Shown: one piece after another, positions 11,936-22,776 of the stretch
Layout of the letters: each line of letters begins with the position of its first letter
Position numbering within the stretch: position 1 is the first letter of the stretch
NCBI RefSeq assembly: GCF_030272615.1
Contig: NC_081415.1
Coordinates: forward strand, 262,618,925 to 262,682,924
DNA length: 64,000 bases
Direction: 5' to 3'
Origin: Cryptomeria japonica
Taxonomy: Eukaryota > Streptophyta > Pinopsida > Cupressales > Cupressaceae
The notes under the pieces: model-generated
Seen by the model: only the letters and a program-made list of their open reading frames with translations
Told to the model about the DNA's origin: nothing
Databases searched by the model: none
Translations under genes and position numbers: made by a program

Positions 11936-13785
11936 ATGTACAGAAATAAGCACAAATTAAGTGGTAAAGGGGCTTCTGGAAACAAGAGCGACAGAGAGGC
12001 ATTGGAAGTGAAAACTTCTGGTGTTGTGTCTACTCCATCTCAGAATGGGAATGGCGAAGGTGCTGTAAGAGGAGCTGAGAAGGGTGTTGGAAGAAGTGGG
12101 GGTGTTTACATTCTCCCATTTAAGTTGGCTCAAATGATGAAAGATGTGGAATACAAGAGCAGTGTGGAATACCAGTGCATGACATGGGATGCCCTTCAGA
12201 AGAGTATCAATGGGTTAGTAAACAACGTAAATGCATCGAACATCAAGAACATCATTCCAGAGTTGTTTGCAAAGAATCTCATCTATGGGAGGGGTCTATT
12301 TTGTAGGTCTTGTATGAAATCCCAAATGGCATCCCCTGGATTTACAGATGTTTTTGCTGCGTTGGTTGCTGTGGTAAATACAAATTTTTTGAAAGTTGGC
12401 AATCTGCTTTTATGAAGAATTATTTTGCAGCTTAAGAGGGCATACAAACGCAATGACAAGCACATGTTGATAGAAGCAACCAAATTCATAGCTCATTTAG
12501 TGAATCAACAAGTTGCACATGAGATCATTACTTTGGAACTTCTCACCCTTTTACTAGAGAACCCCATAGATGATAGTGTAGAGGTTTCTATTGGGTTCGT
12601 GAAAGAATGTGGTTCTTTGTTGCAAGACCTTTCACCCAAAGGTCTCTATGGGATTTTTGAAAGATTTAGAGGTATTCTCCATGAGGGGGAAATTGACAAA
12701 TGAGTACATTTTTTAATCAAAGGCCTTTTTGCATTTCACAAAGCTAAGTTCGAGGGTCATCTGGTTGTGCGTCCAGATCAGTTAACACATGAAGTTTTCC
12801 TAGAAGATTAACTTGATCAAGAGGTTGGTTTGGATGTTTTCAAGCCAAGTCCTAATTTCTTAGAGCATGAGGCAACCTATGAAAAAATGAAGAAAGATAT
12901 CCTTGGAGATGCTACTTCAGATGAAGCAAAAGGGGAGAATGATTCAGGTGATGATGATGATGATGAAGAGGAAGGTGAGGAAGCACTGAGAATATAGGAT
13001 GAGACAAAGAAAAACTTGGTCAATTTAAGACATACAATTTATTTGACAATCATGTCAAGTGTTGATTTTGAGGAAGCTGGTCATAAGCTACTAAAGATCA
13101 AGCTTGAACCTGGTCAAGAGAGAACATACCTTCGTTATTATGGTATTCTTGGGCAAATATTTTGTATGATCAATAAAATATATGAGGAATTTTTTGATAA
13201 GTGTTTTGTACAACAGTATTCTATGATACACAGACTGGAAACAAATAAACTGTGTAATGTTGCAAAGTTTTTTGCCCACTTACTTGGCACAGATGCTCCT
13301 CCAGGGAATTGCCTTGCTTATATATGTGAGACAGAGGAAGATACTACTTCCTCTTCCCGTATTTTTATAAAGATTCTCTTGCAGGAGTTGGCAGAGTAGC
13401 TTGGTATATTGTTGGTTAATGAAAGGTTGAACGATCCAACAATGCAGGAGTCTTTTGATTCAATTTCTCCAAAGGACAATCCCAAAAATTCATGGTTTGC
13501 TATCAATTTCTTTACTTCTATTGGTCTTGGTGGTATCACTGAGAGTTTACGTGAGTATTTGAAGAATATGCCAAGGCTTGTAATGCAGCAGCAAAAGTCC
13601 AATCCTGAGTTAGATCAATCTACCTCTAATGATGATTCATCTAGTTCATCAGGTTCGTCAGATTCTGATACATCAAACTTAGATTCTGAGAGTGAAACTG
13701 ATAGTGAGAGCAGTAAGGAGTCACCAAGAAAGAAAAATAATTCAAAGCATGACAATGAGTATGAAAAAACAAGAAGAAAAGGGCA
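11936..13785 (+). pseudogene. CWC22: CWC22 (MIF4G/MA3 pre-mRNA splicing factor) pseudogene
   Basis: CWC22 is a spliceosome protein that loads eIF4A3 for exon-junction complex assembly. Seen here: a low-complexity N-terminus, the MIF4G domain (GGVYILPFKLAQMMKDVE at about 12094, SINGLVNNVNASNIKNIIPE at about 12208, FCRSCMKSQMASPGFTDVF at about 12298, GIFERFRGILHEGEIDK ending at 12700), an acidic linker (12900-13000), the MA3 domain ([20 protein letters not shown] at about 13055, FAINFFTSIGLGGITESLRE at about 13498) and a Ser/Asp/Glu-rich tail. All ~620 codons stay in one phase, broken only by stops at 12413, 12701, 12809, 12995 and 13397. About 13 residues usual for the family seem missing after LEPGQ (13117), without a frame change. 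The copy looks intronless. It ends about 50 bases before the transposase start codon. Confidence 0.92.
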
Positions 13786-14567
13786 TGTTGTCTTATGTAT
13801 TTTAATAATTTCTATTTTCTTGCTTGTGAAGAAAGACCATGTCAGACAATATCAACGAACAACAAAATAAGGAGACAATTGCTAGATTGTGGTCTAACTT
13901 GAAAAGAAAAGGCGATGGAAAATGTTATTGTCCGTGCAAAATTTGTAAGGGGTTAAAGACTAGAAGACTTCTAATCAAAACAACGAAGAAAAATTGTAGG
14001 TTGTATGGTCACATTGAAGGTGGTCATGATTATAATCCATTGGTAAGTTTTTCATTATATCGTTTTGACAATTTATATATGTAGTCACATAAATCTGTCC
14101 ATTTCAATTAAATGAATATTTCGTATTTATTTGATTAAAAAATCCACTAGCCATCAATTAATTAAATTAATATTTAATTAATTCATCTCCAAACATCCTT
14201 CTATTAATTAAATAAATTATTCAATTTATTTTAATTAATTCATTAAAATCAAATTCCAATTAATTAAATAAATAAAATCAATTTATTTAATTGAAATCCC
14301 CTTTTCCTCTTTTAAATAAATTAAATAAAACATTTATTTAAATCATTATCCCCACCCCACTTGCATTTTCCTACAAAAGCAACTTGCACACATTTATTGA
14401 AATAAATGAATTTTTATTTTAAATAAAATCCTATTTTCCCTCACCCACCAAATCCACTTGCAAAAATCTAATCCCCTTCTAGATTCTTCTAAACCCCTTT
14501 CTAATTAACCTAATCCATCCCCTAATTATTGTCACATTCCTAAGCAAAATGGAGTCACTTCTCAAAG

Positions 14568-14710
14568 ACCCCAAAGTCTTTGATAACCATTAAAGGCTTT
14601 CAACCTTCAACCACTTAATTCCTCAAAGTCTTTGATAACCATTGAAGGCTTCCAACTTTCAACCACTTAATCCCCAAAGTCTCCAATAACCATTAATGGT
14701 TAATTCAACC
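14568..14710. repeat. 51-bp tandem repeat in the solo LTR U3 region
   Basis: About 2.6 copies of a unit containing CAAAGTCTTTGATAACCATT and CAACCACTTAAT, starting at 14572, 14624 and 14675. It lies about 400 bases upstream of the TATA box, where duplicated LTR enhancers are often found. A regulatory role is inference. Confidence 0.85.
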
Positions 14711-15060
14711 CTTCCACATGGTTAAAACATTTGTTTTGACTCAACCTCTACCCAACCCAAGGGTCTCATCAAGCCTTCAATGCTTTGACCATGATTATCT
14801 CTTAATCATTTGCACAAAGGTTTATCCTTGGATTAACTCTTAATCCAGTGGGTAATCCTAATTTAGGCTTGACCCTTAGCCTTTAGATAACCATGAGGTC
14901 TTCTCAGGCCTTTAATGCCTCCAACCTCTTCTTTCAACCCAACCCTATGTTGACATTTGTCACCATTTCATTGGTGTCAATTGTGCACATGGATCCCCAA
15001 CTTTCAAGCTTGACCCTTGATTAAACCTTTCAATCCTGGCCATCCATTGCTCCATTTTTC

Positions 15061-15070
15061 CTATAAATAG
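15061..15070 (+). promoter_or_regulatory. TATA box of the solo LTR
   Basis: CTATAAATAG on the plus strand, placed about 460 bases before the LTR end. It sets the LTR sense as plus, the same as the transposase gene whose intron it occupies. Confidence 0.75.
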
Positions 15071-17994
15071 AGCCCATTCCTTCATAAACCAGATCCTGAA
15101 AACTTGTAAGCATTTAGACTATAGCCATTTTAGAGAGCATTTAGCATAGCATAACTAAATCTTGTCTTTTTGGTTAAAATACATCATTTTAGCATTAGTA
15201 TTAGCTTTTCATGTCATGTTTGGAGCTATATTACAATCTCAATCCTCCATAAGCATCCATAGTGCAAAAAGCTGCTGAGAGCTACACTATTTTGGAACTT
15301 GGAGAGGAGAGGAACAAGGGAGAAGGAGCTAATATCATGCTAAGAGATAGTTGGAGATGTCTCATTGTCTTTACTTCTTTAGTTAGATTCATTAGCATGT
15401 TTTTAGTGTCTCTCTTGGAATGCCTTCATATGTTTAGTTTAGATTGACTAACGTTAATGCTTTTGTGTGTTTTATGTTCTTTGATCTTAAACTAACATTG
15501 TGTGCCATTTAGGAGGGCATCAATATACATAATAAATCGCGTGATGATGAGATCATGATCACGGTTTATTTATGTATATCAATTTTATATAGGTCGAGCA
15601 CCTTGGAGCACATGGTATGGATCAACACAACCCTAAGAATATGGTTTTTGAAGATGATGAACATGGAGGTGTGAATATCGAAGCTGAAGATAATGATCCC
15701 ATGGAAGATGACGATCATGAGCCAAAAAACACAATTGAAGATGATGGTACAAATACATTGATCCATGACTCATTTAGTACTCACGTAGCTGATCATGATG
15801 ATGAAGATGACCTTGATGTTGTTCATGATGTCCCTCTACTTGAGAAGGCATCTGAGGCCCTTTATGAAGGCTCGCAGGCAACTCTTCTCTCCGCTGTATT
15901 GTTGTTGGTGAACTTGAAGGTTATGAATGGTTTGTCCAACATAACAATGTCACGTATGTTAAGGCGTGTCATATATGTCATAATAAACTGTGAATCATGT
16001 TGTATCATTAATATTCTTTATTATAACAAATTATATTTTGTTGTTGTAGATTGATAGGTGATTTTTTGTTACCACCATCAAATATTCTACCTCGCTCATA
16101 CCGAGAATTATCTGTCGTTATGAAAGATATTGGAATGTAGTATCAAGTAATAGATACTTGTCCCAATGATCATATTATATGTCACAAACAACATGAATTT
16201 TGAACTGAATGCCCTAAATGTCATATCAGTAGATATCGAACATATCAAATAACAAAAAGGGTTCCTCGCAAGGTTCTTTGCTATATTCCCATTATTCCAC
16301 GTATGCAATGATTATTCAAGTGCACTAGCTTGGCACAATTTATGGATTACCATGCACGCAATAGAAGTCAAGATCTGCAGATGGTTCAACATTTATGGAC
16401 ATAGAGGAAAAGTGGCCACACTTTAAAGAAGAACCTTGTAATCTCAGGCTTTCATTGGCAGCGGACGATGTCAATCCATTTGGAGAGATGAGATCTGTTT
16501 ACTCAGTGTGGCTTTTTTTTGTTATCAACAATAACATTCCTCCATGGATGTCAATAAAGAGGGAGCACATAATGTTGGCAATGATTATTCTAGGTATTTT
16601 ATCATTTAAATATAGTCGTCTAAATTTAATTATAAATATTGCAGTAAAATGGTCATAATAATTATGTAATGTTTTTGTTCATTCGATTAGGTAAGCACCA
16701 AGTTAAAGATATGAATGTATATATCAAGCCTCTTATCCACGAGTTGCTAGAGTTATGGAATGGTGTCACTATGTATGACATCTCTAGACCAATAGGACAA
16801 AGACAATTTCAATTCCATGTGATGCTTCTATGGACAATACACGATGCCCCGGGGCTAACACATTTTTATGGTATGTTATAGTGTTTAAGTTGTGCATGAA
16901 TATTATAATTCAAAAAATTATCATATCCAATTATACATTATCTTGTAGGTCTTCAAACAAAGGGAAAATTTGCATGTCCTGTTTGTGGTCCAAAGATGAA
17001 ATCTCGCCATTCAAAAAGTTTAGGAAAGCAGGTGTTTGATGAGTATAGGCACTTTCTCCATAACAATCATAAGTATCGAAATATTGAAAAACATCTTTTC
17101 AATGGGAAAGAAGAGAATACATCAAAGCCATGAAGAATGACACCTCACCTGTGGAAGTTGGAATATAATAGAATTAATCGTCAAGGTAATGCCATTCCAT
17201 CTATTGGTTTGTCATAAAACATCTTTTCTATTTTGTTTTGTTTACTGATGATGTGATTGATGATCATGAAGGTCGTGAAGGCATAAATGACCACCTTCCT
17301 AAGGGAATAAAAAGTTATCCTTGACAATTTAGTAGGTTTCCCTACTATGAGCAGTTAAAAATTGTTCATTTGTTTGATAGTATGCATATTGGAAAGAATA
17401 TAACAAAGACATTATGGAAAATATTGGATGGAAGGCGTGACAAAGAAAAAATTGTCAAAATATGTAGTGACATTCAGGATTCCAATCATGCAATGATAAA
17501 TGTCATTCAATCAAATAGCCATGGAGACTAGATTAATATAAGTGAGCTTCCTTGGTTATTAACGGACCAGCAAAGCAATGCTATAAAAGAAGTCATACGA
17601 AAAATTCGATTTCCCATAGGATTTGCTATGAACATAAAGAATCTCATATCAAAGAAAAGTGAATTTGGGTCAGGGATGAAAACACATGATTGACATACCT
17701 TCATTAAGGTAATTCATGTTCTTGTGTTTTTAGTATGTATTTAAGTACTGTGCGTACATGTACTTTTCATTATGTTACAAAAAAATGAAAACATAATTTT
17801 ATAATTGTTGCAGTACGTTCTACCTCTATCTCTCCCAGACGACTTGGACAATAATGTCAAGCAAGTCATATATGATCTTGGAAAATACATGAAGTAAGTA
17901 GTGATATTTGTTTAGTTCGTTGTATAGATATTATATTTGCAATTTGTTTTACTTCTTATGTAATATATTTTTTTGCGTCTTGAATACCTTGTAG

Positions 17995-18407
17995 GTGGTT
18001 GTCATGTAAAGAAATCCATAAAGATGATATAAAATATTGGAAGAGAAAAATTCCTTATTTAATGTGTGAAATGCAAAAGTGTCTACCTCCAGCTTTTTTC
18101 AATGCACAAGAACACTACCTCATACACCAAGTTGAGGAGATTGAATTGTGTGGACCTGTACACACTAGGTCAATGTGGATGGTTGAGAGGCACTTAAATT
18201 TTTTGAAGGCTTTGGTTCGACAAAGAGCACATCCTGAGGGTTCTATGATGGAGGGATATATGGTATACCAGACTATGGTGTACATTTCTGAATATCTTCC
18301 TAAGTTTGCAGCAAAGATCCACGTGGATCACATTTGGGATCCCAACACCATTAACAAATTCGAAGGGGAGTACTTGACGGGGAAATGTAGATTGAGGAAA
18401 GTGAGAG
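17995..18407 (+). pseudogene. DUF4218-type exon of the CACTA transposase
   Basis: One exon of the TNP2-type gene, still open throughout. It carries the family's characteristic segments: LPPAFFNAQEHYLIHQVEEI, then GPVHTRSMWMVERHL, then NFLKALVRQRAHPEGSMMEG, then EYLPKF. It starts after an AG acceptor at 17994 and ends before GT at 18408. Its function within transposition is not established. Confidence 0.9.
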
Positions 18408-18773
18408 GTAATTATAAGATGTTATTGTAGTTAATTAATTCTTAATCTTCAAAATAAATCAATTGTAAGACATCTATTTATTTTTTGTACAGTTGGTCGA
18501 GAGTGGGATGCACTACATTTGTATATTGCAAACAATCTTGATTGGATGACGGTATGGATTGAACGTTGTCAACATTCTGGATGCATGTTAACATGGGAAG
18601 GTGTGGCTTCATTGGTTAAAGAAGCACATCGTAATGGAGATTCCAATGTTACGCAAAGGGAAATTGATTTAGCATATGGTTTAAGAGATAAACAGGTACG
18701 TATAAATTTATTAATCACCCATATGTTTATCAACTCACAATGCAATAAATTTTACATGTTTGACATATCGCAG

Positions 18774-19367
18774 GTCAAACACCACAACGCTATGTGCTGC
18801 AATGGTCATAAATTTTACATAAAAAAGTTGGATGACACAAAGAAAACTTGTGATTCTGGCATCACTGCAGTCTTTGAGGTGGAAAATATTTCATTGAGAA
18901 ATGACATTCATCCTCAACAGTCTCAAAATTGATACTATGGCATTTTGGATGATATACTTGAGTGTGACTTTAATTCCTTCAAATTAGTTTTGTTCATTGT
19001 CAAATGGTACAAGCTACGATTGAATAAAAATGATCCTGATAGACCTGTTATTGAACATGATAATGGTTTTATAATGGTAAATACAAGGTCATTTGAACCA
19101 GTTGGGGATGAGCCCTATGTTCTTCCAAGCCAATGTGAGCAAGTATTTTACTCAGAGGTTCCACATAAACCGGGTTGGTCATTTGTTGTTAGACATGATC
19201 CAAGAGGAAGGCCGATAAAGTATAATGTGATGGAAGAAGAAGATACCGAAGAAGAAGATACCGAAGAAGTAGATGATGAAGTGGATGATGATCACGATCG
19301 ATAGTTTCACAATGACGATGAACACGAACAAGAAGAAGAAGAAGAAGAAGAAGAAGAAGAAGAAGAA

Positions 19368-19445
<78 letters not shown>

Positions 19446-19517
19446 GGCGAAGACGTTGATGATGATGATGATGATGATTGGGATGATGACCTTAATGTTC
19501 ATGATGATGAGGAATGA
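18774..19517 (+). pseudogene. DUF4216-like exon with polyGlu/polyAsp tail
   Basis: Contains YYGILDDILECDFNSFK..LFIVKWYKLR at about 18934 and VFYSEVPHKPGWSFVVRHDP near 19146, typical of the C-terminal part of plant CACTA transposases. Two stops interrupt it (TGA at about 18930, TAG at about 19302). The same phase then continues through a GAA run into a GAT run and ends at TGA 19515-19517, giving a Glu-then-Asp acidic tail. Other frames of this triplet repeat (polyLys/polyMet) are artefacts. Confidence 0.85.
19329..19480 (+). repeat. (GAA)n-(GAT)n triplet repeat
   Basis: A run of GAA units switches to a long run of GAT units, then GGT/GCG-interrupted GAT units. It is in phase with the transposase reading frame, so length changes by whole units would alter only the acidic tail length. 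Confidence 0.95.
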
Positions 19518-20895
19518 AATGTACGAGGAATGCAATTAGTATATTATCTATTGAATATTGACTTCTTGATAGAATTTTTTTTACATAATTAATTCATTCT
19601 TATTTGAATTCTAATGCCATTACATAATTAATTCATGATGCACCTTTTAATATGGAGATGGAGATAGGGGGTGTGACTATTTATGTGACAATTTTTAAAC
19701 TGTGTTTATTTATGGAAATTGGATTGTTTATTAGCTGTGTGACTATTTATGTGACCATTTAGTTGAGGATCCTACATAGTCTACATAAAGTAAAGGTAAG
19801 GAATTACAAAATTTACAATGATTTTGATGACAACATCTTTTTATTATTTAATACTCTTTTTGTCTACAAAGTTCATGTTGTGTATGATGTAATTTCCCTA
19901 ACATTTTTTATATTTTTTCTTTGTCACAGGCCGACATGGATCCATTAGGGTTAAGCAATGATGACCCTGAAGATCCCACAGACCTTATGAAATTCTTTAA
20001 AATGCCTCTTATAAAAATTAGAAAAGAGATTGTTGCTTTGGCAGCTGTGCATCCTACCACTGATGAGATACGATAGAGGGTGGAATTATTGTATAAGACA
20101 GCAGAAAACTTACAAGTAAGCAGTAATGAAAGCTTTAACTATAACAAAAGTTCAATAATGGTTTATATTTTATTCTCTTTTTATGTCATTAACTAAAATA
20201 TGTACATATTGTTTTTATAGCAATTTATTCGCCCTCATGAAAGTCGTTCCTATGATCAAGGTGTTGCAGGATCAAGTGATGATGATTTTCTTGTATTATC
20301 ACTTGCTTGGCTTATCACTCTGAGTACCCAAAACACATCATACTTGATACTGTCAATTTTCAAAATAAAGGTTCATCCTTGTTTACAATTCTTGCACTTT
20401 TCATATATTTAATGTTTGATATATTTAATGTATTATTCTTTAGGTGTTGTCAATGTTATTGTGCAAATGTCAGCGCCGCCTCATCAGAGGTCACCCTCAC
20501 CTGTATTGCCGATTGCAATGTCAGCAACATGTAGCATGCAGAAATCCTCTAGTGCACGTCATATTGGTCCACCCACTGTTGGTAGATCCTTCTTTTGCTC
20601 TATCTTCTGTCATGTGTTTATTTCTCTTCAAGCGTTCTTTCTTGAATTCTAATGCCATTTCATAGTGGATTCATTTTTTGCAGGAGGAGATGCACATGAG
20701 GATGTGCCACAGGTGACTACTGTTGATAACATAGTATCGTTTCTTGGATCTTCTCGTATTGCTAGTATGGGAACATTGCAGGCCACATTCGTGGTGAGCG
20801 ATGAAGAAATGCTTCCCTTAAAGATACAAAAGGTTCCAGGTACTTTAAAATTATTATTATATATACTCTAATTGTAATTTACTTTATGATCACTC

Positions 20896-22397
20896 TAATA
20901 GTTTTGATACTTAATGGTTAAGTACAGATATCAAGCTAACAGGATGAGAGGGGGGGTGAATCATACAAACTTAATCTTCCATAAAAACAACAGATTCAAC
21001 CTCGGTAACATATACTTCAGTAATATAACCAAAACTGCCAAACATGCAAACTCATAAGCATATAAACATTATAACACTCATAAGACCAGATTTAACGTGG
21101 AAACCCAAATAGGGAAAAACCACTGTGGGATTTCGGACCCACTAAGAAATATACTCTTCTAGAGTATGCTCGGTTAAAAGCAAATCCTATTAAAGATTAC
21201 AAACACATTGCTAGATGTGACCCAGTTAAGGGATTTCCCTCAAATCTATTAGGATCTTCACCTTGTTAGAAGTGACCTTGTTAAAGGATTTCAAACACTC
21301 AATCAGAATGTCACCTTGCTAGAGGGTTTTACAAATAAGATTGTTAAGTCCACTCGGTTAAGAGATTTTCTGTGACTTCACAAAATAAATGTAATAAAAA
21401 TCTATCTGCGACTTCACATCTAAAATGCTAAAGTAGATTCTTATTTTCTCAATACAATCTAGTCATAGGACTTATCTTGTCCCTCTGTTGGGCTCTATAC
21501 TCTGTTAATCAAACATGTCTTCAAGCTTATGTGCTCAGTAATCACTATGTAGCATCCCTGTGCATACACTTGCCTGCATACATTGTTTATCAACAGTTCC
21601 TTATTTATAAACAATTTGCCAACCGCTTAATCTCCTTGATCACATTTCCCATGATCAATCATAGCCATCAGATCTTCAAACTTGACTAGGTTCAATGCAT
21701 CTTTCGATCTGAAAATGTTTTACCTTGCCTGGGGACTTGCAGTCCTTTCTTGGAACTTGCACAAGGTTATTGTGGTTCAATCTGCGCTGTAGATCTTCCT
21801 GTCAATTTTCCTTTGCCATAGATTCTTTAACAAACTTCATGCATGACATACCAATCATTTAATTAGTTCCAACTCATCAACTTCCTTCATTAAATAATGC
21901 TTTTATTCATTCAATGCATTTTGTTACTACTCAGTTGCAACTTGGTAAATACTAAACTTCACTCGGTAGACATTCTGCCTTCATTAACCAACAACGATAA
22001 CCTTAGGGTTTACCGACTAGGTTCTTTGCTCGGTAACATAGTATAGTATTAACCTTACAATCAACAACATATGTAGGATATCAAAAACAATCTAAACATC
22101 ATGATCTCATCATTGTCTAAGTCGGTAATAGTTGCCCATTGAATAACTTATTCCTACCCTTATTCATCACATTCTTTCTGTGTCTTTTACTGACATCTTT
22201 ATACTCACCAAATCATACTTCTCAAGATATGGCAACATCATACTGAATTAGAAAATCAATTTCTTGACATCAATGACAAAATAATAATATTCAGACAGCA
22301 AACATCCTTAATCAGTTATATCCATAATCATCAACAACCTTCTCAATATCCTTATTGAAATGCCAACAATCTCTTATTGTCTGTTATAATGCCAACA
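20896..22397 (-). repeat. 3' LTR of the copia element
   Basis: Aligns end to end with 27028-28540, and ends GCCAACA. The first two plus-strand bases are TA where the partner has TG. Confidence 0.95.
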
Positions 22398-22412
22398 ATC
22401 TCCCCCTTTGGC
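22398..22412 (-). promoter_or_regulatory. Polypurine tract of the copia element
   Basis: On the minus strand GCCAAAGGGGGAGAT directly precedes the 3' LTR, the standard plus-strand primer position. Confidence 0.88.
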
Positions 22413-22776
22413 ATTGATGACAAAACCAATTGATTTGACCTAATTGATTTGGATTCAGATTGTTGAAATGTTGAAATGCTCCCTGTCATCAGTCTTCTCC
22501 CCCATACATTAGTCTTCTCCCCTTTTCTTTAGTCTTCTCCCCCTTTGACAACAATGCCAAAAAGTAAAGAACTAAAACATAATTTCTTCCTGTATGAAGT
22601 GATTTCCTACTGTTATGTGTCAACTTAGCCTCGGTCAGAGCATTTTGTCTTGAATTCCTGTTCCCTGTATTTGTTTCCTACACACCTTTAGAAAACATCC
22701 TAAAGTGTGTAAATAAGCATCAATCCACATATAATATTTTGTAGATTCATCAAATTGATGCTTTCACTGAACTTGG

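Larger units (their letters stand above)
14080..15522 (+). mobile_element. Solo LTR of an unclassified retrotransposon in a CACTA intron
   Basis: Begins TGTAGTCACA and ends GGGCATCA, flanked on both sides by ATATA (14075-14079 and 15523-15527). CACTA copy 2 has the uninterrupted site in the same intron (about 62920), giving direct proof of insertion. The 1443-base length, TG...CA ends, 5-bp duplication, a TATA box and the absence of any internal coding region or second LTR fit a solo LTR left by recombination between two LTRs. The open frame at 15262-15447 lies downstream of the TATA box and has no family signature. Confidence 0.93.
13839..19517 (+). pseudogene. CACTA TNP2-type transposase gene, copy 1 (11 exons, disabled)
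   Basis: Encodes the En/Spm transposase that cuts and joins CACTA ends. Exons by GT-AG borders and comparison with copy 2: 13839-14042, 15593-15963, 16050-16593, 16691-16870, 16949-17185, 17272-17708, 17814-17893, 17995-18407, 18493-18695, and 18774-19517 as one or two. Landmarks: KRKGDGKCYCPCKICKGLKT in exon 1; SNILPRSY and CPKCHISRYR in exon 3; FMDIEEKWPHFKEEP and VNPFGEMRSVY at 16395; WTIHDAPG then KGKFACPVCGPK at 16949; LFDSMHIGKNITKTLW at 17370; DUF4218 at 17995; DUF4216 near 18950. Several stops (for example 16138, 16201, 17530, 18930, 19302) and a deletion near 16350 that removes the DDIIR-like residues disable it. The exon 2 donor is GC, where copy 2 has GT. Intron 1 holds a solo LTR. 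Confidence 0.92.

Noticed and set aside
15262-15447. 62-codon plus-strand ORF in the first transposase intron
   Set aside because: Lies within the solo LTR, downstream of its TATA box, with no family resemblance.
19179-19539. Poly-Ile/Phe (minus) and poly-Lys/Met (plus) reading frames
   Set aside because: Off-frame readings of the GAA/GAT repeat; the transposase frame gives Glu/Asp and connects in phase to DUF4216.
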